Part shown: positions 1-6,444 of the stretch, in pieces | Position numbering within the stretch: position 1 is the first letter of the stretch | How the letters are laid out: each line of letters starts with the position of its first letter | Source: Solirubrobacteraceae bacterium | GTDB lineage: Bacteria > Actinomycetota > Thermoleophilia > Solirubrobacterales > Solirubrobacteraceae | Length of the DNA: 23,479 bases | Reading direction: 5' to 3' | Assembly (NCBI GenBank): GCA_030043235.1 | Contig: JASHYF010000429.1 | Location: 1 to 23,479, forward strand | Notes under the pieces: model-generated | What the model was told of the DNA's origin: nothing | Database searches by the model: none | Seen by the model: only the letters and a program-made list of their open reading frames with translations | Translations under genes and position numbers: made by a program

Positions 1-401
1 GCCACGTAGACCGGCAGGCTCCAGCTGCGACCGGGCGGCCGCAGGGCGCCGATCTGCTTGCCCGAGCGGTCGTAGACCCGCACGAGGCGCTGCCCTTCGG
101 TTTCGGTCACGTAGATCCGGTTGCCGGACGGGTTGACCGCCACGCCCATCGGCTGGTCGGTCCCGTAGATGCTGGAGACGTAGTGGGGCAGCGTGGAGGA
201 GAGGCTCGGCAGCGGGCTGCGGCCGCCGAGCATGCGGATGATGAGGAAGATGATGATGGCGAGCACCGCGAGGATCGCCCCCAGCGCGGCGAGCTTCCGC
301 CGCCGGCGCCTGCGCGCCTCCCCGGGGAGCAGATCGGCCGCGGCGCCGGCGCCCAGCAGCGGCTCGCCGCCGAGCGGGAGGATCTCGTCAGGGGATGCCA
401 T
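1..401 (-). CDS. NHL-repeat beta-propeller membrane protein, N-terminal part (cut by window edge)
   Basis: Only the first 133 or so codons lie in the window; the gene runs off position 1. The start ATG (401-399) has an AGGAGG site 8 nt upstream and comes one base after the stop of the TPR gene, so the two are probably translationally coupled. The protein starts with an acidic/Ala-rich stretch, then a run of arginines and one hydrophobic helix at about residues 39-55. This predicts a type II membrane protein with the rest outside. After the helix comes a typical NHL/YVTN propeller blade: a 'QPMGVAVNPSG' turn, 'RIYVTETEGQRLVRVYD', then the start of another. Such proteins often bind ligands or partner proteins on the cell surface. 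The TPR-NHL pairing is seen near multihaem cytochrome genes in other bacteria, but none is visible here, so the function is open. Confidence 0.75.
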   Translation of the reverse strand, partial: MASPDEILPLGGEPLLGAGAAADLLPGEARRRRRRKLAALGAILAVLAIIIFLIIRMLGGRSPLPSLSSTLPHYVSSIYGTDQPMGVAVNPSGNRIYVTETEGQRLVRVYDRSGKQIGALRPPGRSWSLPVYV

Positions 402-402
402 C

Positions 403-1335
403 TCACTCGCCTCCTGTGTGGACGCCGAGCCGGGTCAGGTCGGCGCGCGCGTCGAAGTTTTCAGGATCGGCGGCGATGACCTTCTGGTACCAGCGGGCAG
501 CGCTTGCGCGCTGCGACTGCAGCTCGGCGGCCTCTCCGAGCCCGAGCATCGCTTCGATCGCGACCGGCCCCGAGGTCAGGGCCTCCAACCGCCGCGCCGC
601 CTCCGCCGGCCGCTTCTGGCAGAGCTCCACCATCGCGCCCGCGTATTCCGACTGGGGCCTGCGACGCTGGGCCGCGTAGACCTTCTCGAGCTGCTCGTAG
701 GGTTCGCACCAGCCGAGCGGCACGTAGAGCACCGCCCGCTGAAACGCCTTGACCGCCGTCTCGTCGGCGCCGGTTTCGGCGGCGGCAGTCCCCAGCACGT
801 ACCAGGCGTCGGCGTCCACCGGTTCGATGGCGAGGGCCTTTCTCACCTCCACCATCGCTTCCGTCGGTTGGTGCTGTTTCTGCATCACCAGCGCCAGGCC
901 GTAGTAGGCGGCTTCCAGCTGCGGATCGAGGCGGTGGAATTCGCTGCTCGAGGCCTCGGTGATGAACTGCACGAAAGCCTGCCTCGCCGGGAGGAGGTCT
1001 CCCGTTTCAGACAGGATTTCGGCGCGCCCGAGCAGCGCCGTGGGATAGCCGGGGTCGACCTTGAGGACCGCAGCGAACTGTTCGAGGGCGGCTTCGGACC
1101 GGTGCGCGGCTCGGTAGACCATCGCGAGCTGCAGCCGTATCCCGACGTCGTTCGGGTGGGCGCGGGCGGCCTTTTCCCCGGCCGCGACCTGTCTTTCCAC
1201 GAGCGTGGGCTGCGTATGCGGCCGCTCGAGGAAGTAGACGACCGCCCCGAGGGCGACGGCCACCACGAGGACCTTGAGGCCGGTCCGGACCAAACGGTCC
1301 AGGGTCTGCTCGCTCATACCGCTCATATCGCTCAT
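403..1335 (-). CDS. Membrane-anchored TPR-repeat protein
   Basis: About 310 residues. One N-terminal transmembrane helix (about residues 17-35, Val/Ala/Leu-rich) is followed by a series of tetratricopeptide repeats. TPR signatures include 'AALEQFAAVLKVDPGYPTALLGRAE', 'EAMVEVRKALAIEPVDADAWYVLGTAAAETG', 'TAVKAFQRAVLYVP' and 'SAARWYQKVIAADPENFDARADL' (segments of the repeat consensus). TPR solenoids are protein-interaction scaffolds; the anchor suggests an extracytoplasmic location. It is the third gene of the kinase-regulator-TPR-NHL unit, about 117 nt after the regulator. The start is uncertain: three in-frame ATGs at 1335, 1326 and 1317 sit in a 9-bp triplicated sequence, an upstream GTG lies at 1362, and none has a convincing ribosome site. 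CcmH/NrfG-like cytochrome assembly is conceivable, but no haem-lyase partner is in view. Confidence 0.8.
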   Translation of the reverse strand: MSDMSGMSEQTLDRLVRTGLKVLVVAVALGAVVYFLERPHTQPTLVERQVAAGEKAARAHPNDVGIRLQLAMVYRAAHRSEAALEQFAAVLKVDPGYPTALLGRAEILSETGDLLPARQAFVQFITEASSSEFHRLDPQLEAAYYGLALVMQKQHQPTEAMVEVRKALAIEPVDADAWYVLGTAAAETGADETAVKAFQRAVLYVPLGWCEPYEQLEKVYAAQRRRPQSEYAGAMVELCQKRPAEAARRLEALTSGPVAIEAMLGLGEAAELQSQRASAARWYQKVIAADPENFDARADLTRLGVHTGGE

Positions 1336-1338
1336 ATC
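1309..1338 (-). repeat. 9-bp unit in three tandem copies carrying three in-frame start codons
   Basis: On the minus strand the unit GATATGAGC occurs twice and then as GGTATGAGC, giving Met-Ser-Asp, Met-Ser-Gly, Met-Ser-Glu at the start of the TPR gene. Each unit supplies its own ATG (1335, 1326, 1317). Because the unit is a multiple of three, copy-number change would not break the frame. Confidence 0.7.
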
Positions 1339-1424
1339 GCATTGTCCCAGTGTCGAGCGCACGGCTCAATCTGCCGGGAGGTAGATTTTTGGTACAGGCG
1401 AGCGGTGGCCGCGGCGTCGCGCCC

Positions 1425-1459
1425 TCGCGGGCGTCAGCCGCCGTCGCGGGCGTCAGCCG
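1425..1459. repeat. 16-bp direct repeat spanning the response-regulator stop codon
   Basis: TCGCGGGCGTCAGCCG occurs at 1425-1440 and again at 1444-1459 (period 19). The second copy contains the stop of the response regulator (1453-1455 on the minus strand), so the gene's 3' end is duplicated into the spacer before the TPR gene. The rest of the spacer (1336-1452) shows no other clear gene or site. Confidence 0.75.
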
Positions 1460-2139
1460 GTCTCGGCGCTTCGCCCGAGACCCTGGCGGACGATGTAGGC
1501 GGCGGCCTGCGTGCGGTTCTCGAGCTGGAGCTTCTCGAGGGCGTTGTGGATGTGGTTCTTCACCGTCCCCTCCGTGATGAAGAGGCCCGCGCCGATCTCC
1601 TTGTTGCTGAGACCGTCGGCAACGAGCTGCAGAACCTCCAGCTCGCGCCGCGTGAGCGCCGGCGTCTGAGGCGCCGAGGCCGGTATGACCGGCGGCGCGC
1701 TCGCGTCGCGGATCTGGCCGAGCAGCCGCTTGGCGATGGCCGGAGAGAGAGGGGATTCGTCGTGCATCACCGCCCTGACCATGGAGTAGAGCTCCGCCGG
1801 GCGGAGGTTCTTCAGCAGATACCCCTGCGCGCCGAAGCGGATCGCCTCGAAGAGATGGTCATCGGACTCGGACACCGTCAGGATGACGACCTTGGCGTTC
1901 GGCACCTGTTCCCGGATGAGGCGCGTCGCCTCGACCCCGTCCATCACCGGCATTTCGATGTCCATGATGACGACGTCGGGCTTCAGCGCGCGTGCCTTCT
2001 CGACCCCCTCCAGGCCGTTCTCGGCTTCGCCGACGACCTCGAGGCCGTCCTGCCCCTGCAGGAGCTCCGCGACCGACATGCGCAGCAGCGCTCTGTCGTC
2101 GACGAGCAGGATGCGGATTGGCCCGGTCGGCTCCCGCAT
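1453..2139 (-). CDS. NarL/FixJ-family response regulator
   Basis: 228 residues. The N-terminal CheY-like receiver has the acidic pair Asp14/Asp15, the phospho-acceptor Asp60 in 'VVIMDIEMPVMDG', the switch Thr88 and the conserved Lys110 in 'GYLLKNLRP'. All key receiver residues are present. The C-terminal LuxR/GerE helix-turn-helix ('LTRRELEVLQLVADGLSNKE', then 'GTVKNHIHNALEKL') covers about residues 161-220. The ATG follows directly after the kinase stop codon (TAG at 2142-2140) with no spacer, the usual arrangement for a cognate pair. It should be a DNA-binding transcription factor activated by the upstream kinase. Its targets are unknown; the two downstream genes are obvious candidates. Family assignment is secure, the specific symbol is not. 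Confidence 0.93.
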   Translation of the reverse strand: MREPTGPIRILLVDDRALLRMSVAELLQGQDGLEVVGEAENGLEGVEKARALKPDVVIMDIEMPVMDGVEATRLIREQVPNAKVVILTVSESDDHLFEAIRFGAQGYLLKNLRPAELYSMVRAVMHDESPLSPAIAKRLLGQIRDASAPPVIPASAPQTPALTRRELEVLQLVADGLSNKEIGAGLFITEGTVKNHIHNALEKLQLENRTQAAAYIVRQGLGRSAETG

Positions 2140-3531
2140 CTAGATCGACGGGATCGGCGCTCGCGCGGGAACGTTGGGAAGCTCGGCCACGACGCGCGTG
2201 CCGCGCCCCGGAGCGGAGTCGGTCACCACCGTGCCACCGATCATCTCCATGCGCTCGCGCATCGAGTGCAGCCCGAACCCGCCCCGCCCCAACAGCTCTT
2301 CGGTCACGTCGAAGCCCCGGCCGTCGTCCTCGACGACGAACGTGACCGTGCCGTTGTCCTCGCTGATGCGGACGGTCGTCGTCGCCGCGCCCGAGTGCTT
2401 GCGCACGTTCGTGAGCGCCTCCTGGACGACCCTGATGATCTGGATCTCGCTGCGGGGGGGAAGCGCCAGCTCATGCTCGAGGCTCGCCTGAAGCGACGCG
2501 GCGATCCCGCACTGCTTGCTGTACTTGTCCAGGTAGGCGCGCAGGCTGTCCAGCAGGTTGCGGTCGACGCGGCTGGATTCGTGCAGATCGAGGATCGCCC
2601 CGCGGGCATCGCCGTAGCCCTCCTCGCACGCGTCCGCAAGGTCGATCAGCTCGAGCGCGATCGGCGCCGTGACGGCGTCCTCGCGCGAGGTGAGCGCGCG
2701 CAGCCGGAGATGCACTGCTCCGAGCACCTGCGCGAGGCTGTCGTGCAGCTCGCGAGCGATCCGCTCCCGCTCGGCGAGGATCGCGCCCTGCCTCTCGCTC
2801 TCGCGCATCCGAGCGCTGGCCACGGCGATCGAGGCAAAGCCGGCGAAGGTCGTCAGGAACTGCCGATCGCGCTCGTCGAAGGGGACCGCCGAGCTGCGGC
2901 CGACCCAGAGGTCGCCGAGCGCCCTGTCAGAGCTCTGCACCTGAAGCTGCACGCTCTCCTTCACCTCCGGCGATGAGCGCAGGGAGCGCACGTAGCGGAG
3001 ATCGTGGAGGTCGCAGGACCCGTTGGCGCCGGGCAGGATGCAGACCCCCTCGCGCAGGGAAGCCGCCCCCGCCGGCGTTGGGCCGAGCTGGACGGATCGG
3101 GTCGTGGCGTCGTTGAGGCAGACGGCCGCGAGGTCGCTCGCCAACAGGTCGCGGGCGTGCCGGGCCACGGCGGCGAGGATATCCGCGAGAGGGTCCTGGT
3201 TCGAGATCCGAAGCAGCACGTCGTAGAAGGCGTGGCCCTCTCGCTGCCTTCGCCGCAGGTCGGTGACCACCTGGGCCGTCTCGGCCTGGGCGCGGGCGAT
3301 GAAGTGAAACATGACGAACGAGAAGGCGATCACGGCGACGACAGTGATCACCGCGAGGACGATGTCAGGGCTGTAGTCGGCGGAGCCCTTCTCGACGATG
3401 GCGAGGCGGATCAGCTCGATCGCCAGGATGAAGAGCACTGGCAGCACGACGCCGATTATCCTCAGGCGACGGAGAGTCACCGGCCGAGTGCCGGGCCCGG
3501 TCTTCTGTTGCCTCATACCACCGCGTGCCAT
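2140..3531 (-). CDS. NarX/LiaS-type membrane sensor histidine kinase with GAF domain
   Basis: 463 residues from the preferred ATG at 3531, which has AAGGTGG about 9 nt upstream; an in-frame ATG at 3633 lies inside an AT-rich promoter-like island and is less likely. Two transmembrane helices (about residues 25-46 and 57-78) are joined by a very short loop, so there is no real extracytoplasmic sensor domain. A linker helix and a GAF-like domain (about 105-240) follow; it contains 'GVCILPGANGSCDLHD' with two cysteines nine residues apart. The HisKA_3 box 'RIARELHDSLAQVLG' places the phospho-accepting His at about 263. The HATPase has its N box ('VVQEALTNVRKHS'), G1 ('DDGRGFD') and G2 ('GRGGFGLHSMRERM'). 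It pairs with the adjacent NarL-type regulator. The signal is probably cytoplasmic or membrane-borne, possibly redox through the GAF cysteines (inference). Confidence 0.92.
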   Translation of the reverse strand: MARGGMRQQKTGPGTRPVTLRRLRIIGVVLPVLFILAIELIRLAIVEKGSADYSPDIVLAVITVVAVIAFSFVMFHFIARAQAETAQVVTDLRRRQREGHAFYDVLLRISNQDPLADILAAVARHARDLLASDLAAVCLNDATTRSVQLGPTPAGAASLREGVCILPGANGSCDLHDLRYVRSLRSSPEVKESVQLQVQSSDRALGDLWVGRSSAVPFDERDRQFLTTFAGFASIAVASARMRESERQGAILAERERIARELHDSLAQVLGAVHLRLRALTSREDAVTAPIALELIDLADACEEGYGDARGAILDLHESSRVDRNLLDSLRAYLDKYSKQCGIAASLQASLEHELALPPRSEIQIIRVVQEALTNVRKHSGAATTTVRISEDNGTVTFVVEDDGRGFDVTEELLGRGGFGLHSMRERMEMIGGTVVTDSAPGRGTRVVAELPNVPARAPIPSI

Positions 3532-3605
3532 CTGGAAGGTCCACCTTCTCTCGCTCCTTCGCTCGCCGTCGACATCGGCCGCCAGGAGCCACCAACCAGC
3601 TATGC

Positions 3606-3645
3606 CGTTAGACACATATACATCAGAATACATATACTATAGTGG
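3606..3645 (-). promoter_or_regulatory. AT-rich promoter island of the kinase operon with paired 8-bp repeats
   Basis: A sharp AT-rich stretch in an otherwise very GC-rich window. ACATATAC occurs at 3614-3621 and 3630-3637, direct repeats with a 16-bp period. On the minus strand TATAGT (3641-3636) is a plausible -10 element, which would leave a leader of roughly 100 nt before the ATG at 3531. No good -35 is seen, which fits an activator-dependent promoter. The rest of 3532-3706 has no recognisable gene. Confidence 0.45.
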
Positions 3646-3706
3646 CCAGACGGCCGAAAACGCCGAAGCGGGAGGCGTTTCGTCGTTGTCCGCAAAGAGC
3701 CGCCGG

Positions 3707-5038
3707 TCACCCACCCGTCATCCGGCCCGAGCGAGCCGGCGGCGGCTCTCGGAGACCGGATGCCGGATCGGGGCGAGCGCCGGCCAGCGCCATACCGGCG
3801 GTGGCTCGTTGGCCACCGAGGCGCGTGGCAGCCGGCATCCCGGCGAAAAGGCAAAGCGCACATGCCACGAGCAGCGCAGTGTGCACACCCGAGGCGCTGG
3901 GACCGCCTGCGAGCGCCACACCGGCCAGGCCCGCCCCGGCGGCGGCGCCCAGCAGGCGGCCGATCGACAGCATCGCGGCGGTACGTCCATGTGATGCGAG
4001 CGGCGTCGCGTTGAGGGCAGCGCGCGAGGTTGGCACGAACAGCATTCCCAGTCCCAGGCCCACGGGGATCAGCACGGGTATCGTCGCCGGGTCTTGCAGC
4101 GACACCGCTGGGATGCCGAGCACCGCAAGACCGCCGCCCGCCGCGAGGAACCCGAGCAGTGCCGGCAGGCGCTCCCCGCGCCGATCGGCAAGCCGCCCTG
4201 CGAGCGGCGCCGCGGCGCTCACGAGCGACGCCACCAGCACGAGCACGCTCGCGGCCTCCAAGGCCGTGTAGCCGGCGATCCGCTGGAGGTACTGCTGCGC
4301 CAGGTAGAAGGAGCCGATCATGACGGCGAACGTGATCGCGGCGATGAGCGTGGCGGCGAGGACCACGCTGTCGAGGACCGCCGGCCCGCCCCTTGCAGCA
4401 TCGCCGTGCCCGATCCTCGGCAGGTGATCGAAGATGGCCCAGGCGGAGACGAGCGCGAGCGGCACGAGGGCCCACCAATCTGCACGCCAGCCGAGCGTGA
4501 CCGTCAGCAGCCCGCCGAGCACTGGTCCGAGCAGGGTCGAGACGCCCGCGCTGGCGCCCCAGATCCCTAGTGCGCTGCCGCGACGCTCGGGAGGGAAGCC
4601 ACTCACCGCGCCCGCGAGCGCTGCGGGACTGACGAGACCGGCGCCGGCGCCCTGAATGATGCGTGTGGCCACCAGCACGCCCATGCTGGTCGCCAGCGCG
4701 CCCGCGGCTGCGCCAAGCGCAAAGACGCCGAGCCCGCACAGCGCCAGGCGGCGCGCCCCGAGGCGGTCCACCAGCGCGCCGCCTGGAAACAGCGTCAGTG
4801 CATACGCACCGAAGTACGCGCTCAGCACGATCGAGGTCGAGGCGCTGCTCACGCGAAGGCTGTGCGCGACGGAGGGCAGCGCGACTGTGATCAGCGTTCC
4901 GTCGAGCTGCAACAGCGCTGCTGCGCCGGTGCAAGCGAACAGACGCTTCCATGCTGCACGCGGAATCTCCTCACGCGCGCTGGGACCACGATCGAGCCAA
5001 TCGTTTGTGCGGCTGGGCTTGTGGGTGAGGCCGGTCAC
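3707..5038 (-). CDS. Major facilitator superfamily permease, DHA2/EmrB-QacA-like
   Basis: 443 residues if it starts at GTG 5038, just before 'TGLTHKPSRTNDWLD'. Longer in-frame starts, up to 5302, would run through low-complexity sequence and overlap the divergent gene. MFS motif A appears as 'GGALVDRLGARR' after TM2, and the exporter-type motif C as 'GVSTLLGPVLGGLL' in TM5. 'LLQLDGTLITVALPSVAHSL' is the typical TM1 of drug/H+ antiporters. A second motif-A-like loop, 'AGRLADRRGERLPALL', lies in the C-terminal half. The family exports small hydrophobic compounds using proton motive force; the substrate cannot be told. The segment joining the two halves is short: after TM6 ('WALVPLALVSAWAIFDHLP') the chain passes almost directly into the helix normally numbered TM9 in 14-helix members. 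It faces the haem operon divergently across 239 nt. Confidence 0.85.
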   Translation of the reverse strand: MTGLTHKPSRTNDWLDRGPSAREEIPRAAWKRLFACTGAAALLQLDGTLITVALPSVAHSLRVSSASTSIVLSAYFGAYALTLFPGGALVDRLGARRLALCGLGVFALGAAAGALATSMGVLVATRIIQGAGAGLVSPAALAGAVSGFPPERRGSALGIWGASAGVSTLLGPVLGGLLTVTLGWRADWWALVPLALVSAWAIFDHLPRIGHGDAARGGPAVLDSVVLAATLIAAITFAVMIGSFYLAQQYLQRIAGYTALEAASVLVLVASLVSAAAPLAGRLADRRGERLPALLGFLAAGGGLAVLGIPAVSLQDPATIPVLIPVGLGLGMLFVPTSRAALNATPLASHGRTAAMLSIGRLLGAAAGAGLAGVALAGGPSASGVHTALLVACALCLFAGMPAATRLGGQRATAGMALAGARPDPASGLREPPPARSGRMTGG

Positions 5039-5134
5039 GATGCCACGGTATCGAGGCCCATCGTTTGCCGAACCGTCATCGTGGGCCAAGCGCTGGACAT
5101 CGGCGCGGTGGCTGCCGGTGCGGACCAGGCTGGT

Positions 5135-5181
5135 GGGCAACGGGCGCGGTCGAGGATATCCTGAGGCCGATGGCGTTGCCC
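5135..5181. promoter_or_regulatory. Nested concentric inverted repeat upstream of ahbAB
   Basis: GGGCAACG (5135-5142) is the reverse complement of CGTTGCCC (5174-5181). Between them is the perfect 10-bp palindrome AGGATATCCT (5153-5162). The two dyads share a centre to within half a base (5158 and 5157.5). This looks like an operator or a leader hairpin about 100 nt before ahbAB, in the 239-nt gap shared with the MFS gene. No clear -10/-35 was recognised in this gap. Confidence 0.3.
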
Positions 5182-5265
5182 GAGAACCGCATGCGCCGCT
5201 TTCGTGCCCCAGCCGCTCTGAGCGGGCTTGGGCGCGATACAGGGCTCTCCCGGACGCCTGGCTGA
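5170..5265 (+). CDS. Possible 31-residue leader peptide before ahbAB
   Basis: The ATG at 5170 has TGAGG five bases upstream and the frame stops at 5263-5265, 12 nt before the ahbAB start. The product is Arg/Ala/Leu-rich ('MALPENRMRRFRAPAALSG...'), as random GC-rich sequence often is. It overlaps the right arm of the nested inverted repeat, so translation could affect any leader structure. No homologue is recognised; listed as a candidate only. Confidence 0.22.
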   Translation: MALPENRMRRFRAPAALSGLGRDTGLSRTPG

Positions 5266-5277
5266 AAGAGGGACCTG

Positions 5278-6324
5278 ATGGCTGAGGGCGCAGCTGCAGC
5301 ACTCGATGAGCTCGATCGCAGGCTGCTCAACCTCATGCAGCGCCGGTTTCCCCTCGAGCCCCGTCCCTACGCTGCGGTGGCAGAAGCGGCGCAGATCACC
5401 GAGCGAGAGGCCCTGAAGCGCGCGCAGCGTCTCACGCAATGGCGAATCATCCGCCAGGTCACGCCGATCTACGACACGCGCGCGCTCGGCTACGACTCGA
5501 TGCTGGTGGCTGCCAAGGTGGACCACGAGCGCACCTGCCGGGCGGCCAAGATCATCAACTCCCATCCAGGGGTCTCCCACAACTACATGCGTGACCACGA
5601 GCTGAACATGTGGTTCACGATCGCCGTGGCGCCAGACTCGGCGCTTGGCTTGGATGGCACGCTGGAGCTCCTGAAGGAGCTGACAGGGGCGATCGCGATA
5701 CGGAGGCTGCCCACGCTGCGGCTGTTCAAGATACGCATGGAGCTGGAGATGGAGGGCGGCGCGGAGGCGCTCACTGGGCCGGAAGTCGTGCAGGAGCCCA
5801 CCTACCCCGAGCCGGTCCCCTACGACGAGCTGGACGTGGCGGTGATCCGCGCCACGCAGGGGGAGATGCCGGTGAGCGCGGAGCCATACGCCCCTGCGGC
5901 GGCGCGGCTTTCGATGAGCACCGGCGAGCTGCTCGAGCACATGCAGGGCATGCGCGAGCGCGGGCTGCTGCGGAGGGTGGCGGCAATCCTCTCCCACCGG
6001 CGGGCGGGCTTCTCAGCCAACGGCATGGGGGTCTGGAAGGTGCCGGCGCAGCGGATCATGGAGCTGGGACCGCAAATGGCCGCCTTCCGCGGTATCTCCC
6101 ACTGTTATGAGCGGCCCACCTATGAGGACTGGCCGTACTCCATTTTCACCATGGCGCACGGTCGCTCGCGGGCTGAGTGCGAGGCCGTCCTGGCGGCGAT
6201 CGCAGAGCAAACGGGGATCGATGAGCGCGCCGTCCTGTACTCCACCACGGAGTTCAAGAAGATTCGCCTGCGCTACTTCACGGACGATCTGCGCTCATGG
6301 GAGCACGAGCACGCGGGCGCGTGA
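5278..6324 (+). CDS. ahbAB: Siroheme decarboxylase, AhbA-AhbB (NirDL-type) fusion
   Basis: 348 residues made of two Lrp/AsnC-like halves. In the known family this protein removes the acetate carboxyls at C12 and C18 of sirohaem to give 12,18-didecarboxysirohaem, the entry step to haem b by the Ahb route and to haem d1 by the Nir route. The first half (about 8-155) has a winged-helix start ('LDELDRRLLNLMQRRFPLEP') and 'SHNYMRDHELNMWFTIAV', the family's ligand-site signature. The second half (about 182-340) repeats this with 'YDELDVAVIRATQGEMP' and 'ISHCYERPTYEDWPYSIFTMAH'. The ATG has GAGGGA at a good distance. In many organisms the halves are separate genes; here they are fused as in NirDL. 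Despite the AsnC fold it should be an enzyme, not a transcription factor. It leads the haem gene run. Confidence 0.9.
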   Translation: MAEGAAAALDELDRRLLNLMQRRFPLEPRPYAAVAEAAQITEREALKRAQRLTQWRIIRQVTPIYDTRALGYDSMLVAAKVDHERTCRAAKIINSHPGVSHNYMRDHELNMWFTIAVAPDSALGLDGTLELLKELTGAIAIRRLPTLRLFKIRMELEMEGGAEALTGPEVVQEPTYPEPVPYDELDVAVIRATQGEMPVSAEPYAPAAARLSMSTGELLEHMQGMRERGLLRRVAAILSHRRAGFSANGMGVWKVPAQRIMELGPQMAAFRGISHCYERPTYEDWPYSIFTMAHGRSRAECEAVLAAIAEQTGIDERAVLYSTTEFKKIRLRYFTDDLRSWEHEHAGA

Positions 6325-6382
6325 CCGGTGTTTGGACGCCATGGGAGCGCGCCCATGTGGGCGCGTGACCGGTGTTTGGACG
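6296..6382. repeat. 44-bp tandem duplication covering the ahbAB stop codon
   Basis: Positions 6296-6338 and 6340-6382 match at 38 of 43 bases with a period of 44. The last 24 bases (6315-6338 and 6359-6382) are identical. The first copy holds the last codons and TGA of ahbAB; the second lies in the 120-nt spacer before the next gene. The second copy has mutated into a small hairpin, CATGGG/CCCATG (6340-6345, 6352-6357). It may be simple slippage or a spacer RNA element. Confidence 0.75.
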
Positions 6383-6444
6383 GAGGCGTTCTCAGTAGTA
6401 CGCCGCGTTGCGAATCACATCGATGAGCGCCTACGCTCGAAGAT

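Noticed and set aside
193..2976. A 927-codon open frame on the plus strand
   Set aside because: It is antisense to the TPR, response-regulator and kinase genes, which have clear domains and motifs. Its product is Arg/Asp/His-rich with no recognisable domain, as expected for a shadow frame in GC-rich DNA.
3600..4952. A 450-codon minus-strand frame overlapping the MFS gene
   Set aside because: Arg-rich and motif-free, while the overlapping frame shows MFS motifs A and C and transmembrane helices.
5278..6324. Annotation as an AsnC/Lrp transcription regulator
   Set aside because: The two-half structure with HNYMRDHELNMWFT-like and SHCYERP...WPYSIFTMAH-like signatures and the radical SAM neighbours fit sirohaem decarboxylase much better.
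6315..6382. Possible CRISPR or attachment site at the 24-bp identical repeats
   Set aside because: Only two units, no regular spacers, no cas, integrase or tRNA gene; the match extends imperfectly to a 44-bp tandem duplication, so slippage explains it.
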